Part shown: piece after piece, positions 62,332 to 64,000 of the stretch
Numbering within the stretch: the first letter of the stretch is position 1
Layout: the number at the start of each line of letters is the position of its first letter
DNA from: Alkalibacter rhizosphaerae
GTDB taxonomy: Bacteria > Bacillota > Clostridia > Eubacteriales > Alkalibacteraceae
DNA: 64,000 nucleotides
NCBI RefSeq assembly: GCF_017352215.1
Contig: NZ_CP071444.1
Location: 62,001 to 126,000, forward strand
Direction of reading: 5' to 3'
The notes under the pieces: model-generated
The model's input: only the letters and a program-made list of their open reading frames with translations
What the model was told of the DNA's origin: nothing
Databases searched by the model: none
Position numbers and translations under genes: made by a program

Positions 62332-62377
62332 AAATGGGGACGGTGACTTTTTTGCAAAAAAGTCACCGTCCCCATTT
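62332..62377. terminator. 46-bp perfect palindrome acting as terminator (repeat-family candidate)
   Basis: The 23-bp half AAATGGGGACGGTGACTTTT plus TTG is followed at once by its exact complement, with no unpaired centre. The stem is far longer and more G+C-rich at the base than other terminators here, and related GGGGACGGT-type palindromes are scattered in several clostridial genomes. It lies between the convergent aminopeptidase and MBL genes and would stop both. Confidence 0.75.
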
Positions 62378-62394
62378 AAAAGGGTGCTTTTATT

Positions 62395-63150
62395 CTATTC
62401 TTTGTTCTTATAAGAATCGATGATCTGACGAATCTTTTCGTTGGGATGATCTTCATAAAGTCCTCCATGATAACAGATGATTCTGGCGATGTCATATTCC
62501 AGAAGCTTCTCCAAGGAGGTCATGGCCTGATCCATGTTTGGGGTATAAACGGGATTGGGGCCGATGAGTTTGCCGTCCAAAAAATTGAAAGTGTCACCGG
62601 CTATGAGGGTCCTGCTGTTGTAGTGGTACAGGCAAATATTGCCGGGTGTATGTCCTGGAGTATGAATGACCCGAACACCGCCGCCAATGGGCAGCAGGTC
62701 TCCGTCTTTGAGCATGCGGATCACCTTGATGTCGGAACCGTCTTCATATTCCGATTGCTTCTCCCCTTCCATCTTCCTGCGCAACAGTTTGAAAAGAGAA
62801 GGCATTTTCTTTTTTGCACCTTTGATCAGTTCCTGATCTCCGACGATATAGCTTTTTTCCGCTTCATGGAAATAGACTTCAATAGTTTTATCAAAGGATT
62901 CCAGAATGCCATGAAGACCGCCGATGTGGTCGAAATCCTGGTGTGTCAGGATGATCGTCTCCAATTCGTCAAAAGACAGATCGTCTTGTTGAAAAAGGTC
63001 CATGATCTTTCCCAGGTATTCGGGACCTTCCAGTCCAGTATCCACCAAAACAAGAAAATTCTTGTCCTTGATGACACTAGGATGAAGAAAGGATGGATGG
63101 GGCATCTCCACCGGCAGTTGCAGCATGTATAGTTGATCGGTTATTTTCAA
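62395..63150 (-). CDS. MBL-fold metallo-hydrolase
   Basis: A 251-residue metallo-beta-lactamase-fold hydrolase. The metal ligands are in LTHQDFDHIGG (His-x-Asp-x-Asp-His type, about 72-82), HTPGHTPGNICLYH and AGDTFNFLDG, with the final His in CYHGGLYED. Substrate unknown; the insertion around residues 105-150 is lysine/glutamate-rich and lies where glyoxalase-II-like relatives hold substrate. The start is TTG 63150 with AAAGGAGTG 8 bp upstream; a longer reading from an ATG upstream lacks a ribosome site. Confidence 0.88.
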   Translation of the reverse strand: MKITDQLYMLQLPVEMPHPSFLHPSVIKDKNFLVLVDTGLEGPEYLGKIMDLFQQDDLSFDELETIILTHQDFDHIGGLHGILESFDKTIEVYFHEAEKSYIVGDQELIKGAKKKMPSLFKLLRRKMEGEKQSEYEDGSDIKVIRMLKDGDLLPIGGGVRVIHTPGHTPGNICLYHYNSRTLIAGDTFNFLDGKLIGPNPVYTPNMDQAMTSLEKLLEYDIARIICYHGGLYEDHPNEKIRQIIDSYKNKE

Positions 63151-63378
63151 GACTTCCACTCCTTTTGGTTTCGGAAATTTTATACAACGTTCCTTTTTTT
63201 CAAAACCACTCATCAATATCATACCACAAAAAAGAGTATTTTTCATTCTTCAAAATACTTTGGAAACGAATGTTGGCATGAAATTCAACCGATTGGTCGC
63301 ATCAAACAGGCCTTTTGGGGTATATATAGTTTAATAAGGAAAAATATGGACAAATTCGATACGAGGAGTGAGGATGAT

Positions 63379-64000
63379 ATGAAAATTGGAATCATAGGTT
63401 TGGGAAAAATGGGCTATCCCTTGGCTCTCCAATTAAAAGACCGGGGACACACGCCTGTTGCCTTCAACCGGAGCCCCGAAAAAGTGGACAATATCAAAAA
63501 CGAGGGCGTGGAAGGTGCCTATACACTGGAAAACCTGCTCTCCAAACTGGATATCCCAAGGATCGTCTTCATGATGATCCCGGCCGGTGAAGCCGTGGAC
63601 TCCATGATCGCTTCCCTGTCTCCTCTGCTTTCGCAAGGAGATATCCTCATCGACGGCGGCAACAGCCACTACAAGGATACAAAGAAACGATATGCCATAA
63701 TGAAAGATCAAGGGATCCATTACATGGATGTAGGAACCAGCGGTGGTGTGGACGGTGCAAGAAACGGCGCCTGCATGATGGTAGGCGGCGACAGAGAGGC
63801 CGTCGCTCAGGTGGAGAAGGCGCTGCAAGACTTATGCGTCGAAAACGGTTATGCCCACGTGGGACCAAGCGGATCCGGTCATTACGTCAAAATGATCCAC
63901 AACGGCATCGAATACGGCATGATGCAAGCCATTGGAGAAGGTTTTGAGATCTTGTCGGAAAGCGAATACGACATCGATCATCAACAAGTTGCTAAACTGT
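63379..64000 (+). CDS. 6-phosphogluconate dehydrogenase-like (decarboxylating) protein, partial
   Basis: The first 207 codons are visible, and the rest lies beyond the window. The NAD(P) loop is GIIGLGKMGYPLALQL (residues 3-18), followed by AFNRSPEKVD. The substrate motif LIDGGNSHYKDTKKR (about 93-107) and VGTSGGVDGARNGACMMVGG are those of the 6-phosphogluconate dehydrogenase family, as is SGHYVKMIHNGIEYGMMQ with the catalytic Lys and the HNGIEYG motif. FNRS, where NADP enzymes usually have NRT, and the overall look fit the shorter YqeC-like branch. Oxidative pentose phosphate use is inferred. The ATG follows GAGTGAGG. Confidence 0.9.
   Translation, partial: MKIGIIGLGKMGYPLALQLKDRGHTPVAFNRSPEKVDNIKNEGVEGAYTLENLLSKLDIPRIVFMMIPAGEAVDSMIASLSPLLSQGDILIDGGNSHYKDTKKRYAIMKDQGIHYMDVGTSGGVDGARNGACMMVGGDREAVAQVEKALQDLCVENGYAHVGPSGSGHYVKMIHNGIEYGMMQAIGEGFEILSESEYDIDHQQVAKL

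Noticed and set aside
63433-63828. Minus-strand frame inside the partial dehydrogenase
   Set aside because: The plus strand encodes a clear 6-phosphogluconate dehydrogenase sequence across the same bases.

Overview
The window is 64 kb of a low-to-moderate G+C genome that reads as a strictly anaerobic member of the Clostridia. The evidence is class-I hydroxylamine reductase (hybrid cluster protein), a SAM-I riboswitch, strong AGGAGG ribosome sites, frequent TTG starts, a Gram-positive LexA box on recA, RNase Y, sortase B, and orphan corrinoid-type proteins. It is mostly ordinary chromosome. There are no prophages, insertion sequences, rRNA or CRISPR arrays. Both ends cut a gene: an ABC-F ATPase at the left and a 6-phosphogluconate dehydrogenase-like gene at the right.

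Layout. 1-5 kb: ABC-F protein, DUF2254 membrane protein, a membrane-anchored alpha/beta hydrolase, and a CLC-type protein that lacks the glutamates used for proton coupling. 5.1-13.9 kb: a nine-gene same-strand run ending at a shared terminator (UPF0316, MFS exporter, PAS/GGDEF/HD-GYP, PAS/GGDEF, hemerythrin/PAS sensor, flavodoxin-ferredoxin EFR1 protein, MetH-activation-like protein, sortase B, small Spo0E-like protein). 13.9-22.9 kb: pgeF, panE-like, hcp, a LysM/G5/NlpC wall hydrolase, putP, a universal stress protein, glpK. 23-26.6 kb: tRNA-Ser(CGA), a broken gene, and an operon DUF39 / NIL-ferredoxin / UPF0280 controlled by a SAM-I riboswitch; this is the sulfide-to-homocysteine gene set known from methanogens. 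26.7-30.1 kb: an OpuC-type osmoprotectant ABC transporter. 30.1-33.9 kb: an esterase, a flavoprotein remnant, GNAT, flavodoxin, an orphan corrinoid protein, deoC.

34-51.9 kb is a dense housekeeping block on the plus strand: rpsO-pnp, dut, aspartokinase, uppP, ftsK/spoIIIE, rimO, pgsA, cinA, recA (SOS box), rny, ymdB, a PHP phosphatase, an aminotransferase, purB, then tRNA-Trp on the minus strand.

52-54.7 kb holds the most unusual locus: two tyrosine recombinase genes, the first lacking five of six catalytic residues and the second intact and XerS-like. Each has a perfect inverted repeat between its promoter and start. The first repeat (14-bp arms) contains a 28-bp core laid out like a chromosomal dif site (11+6+11), with a left arm close to that of E. 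coli dif. 54.8-64 kb: a TSCPD protein, an FHA-RodA/FtsW-PBP wall-elongation operon, a YtvI-like permease, DUF1638 with an unknown partner, an M29 aminopeptidase, an MBL-fold hydrolase, and the partial dehydrogenase.
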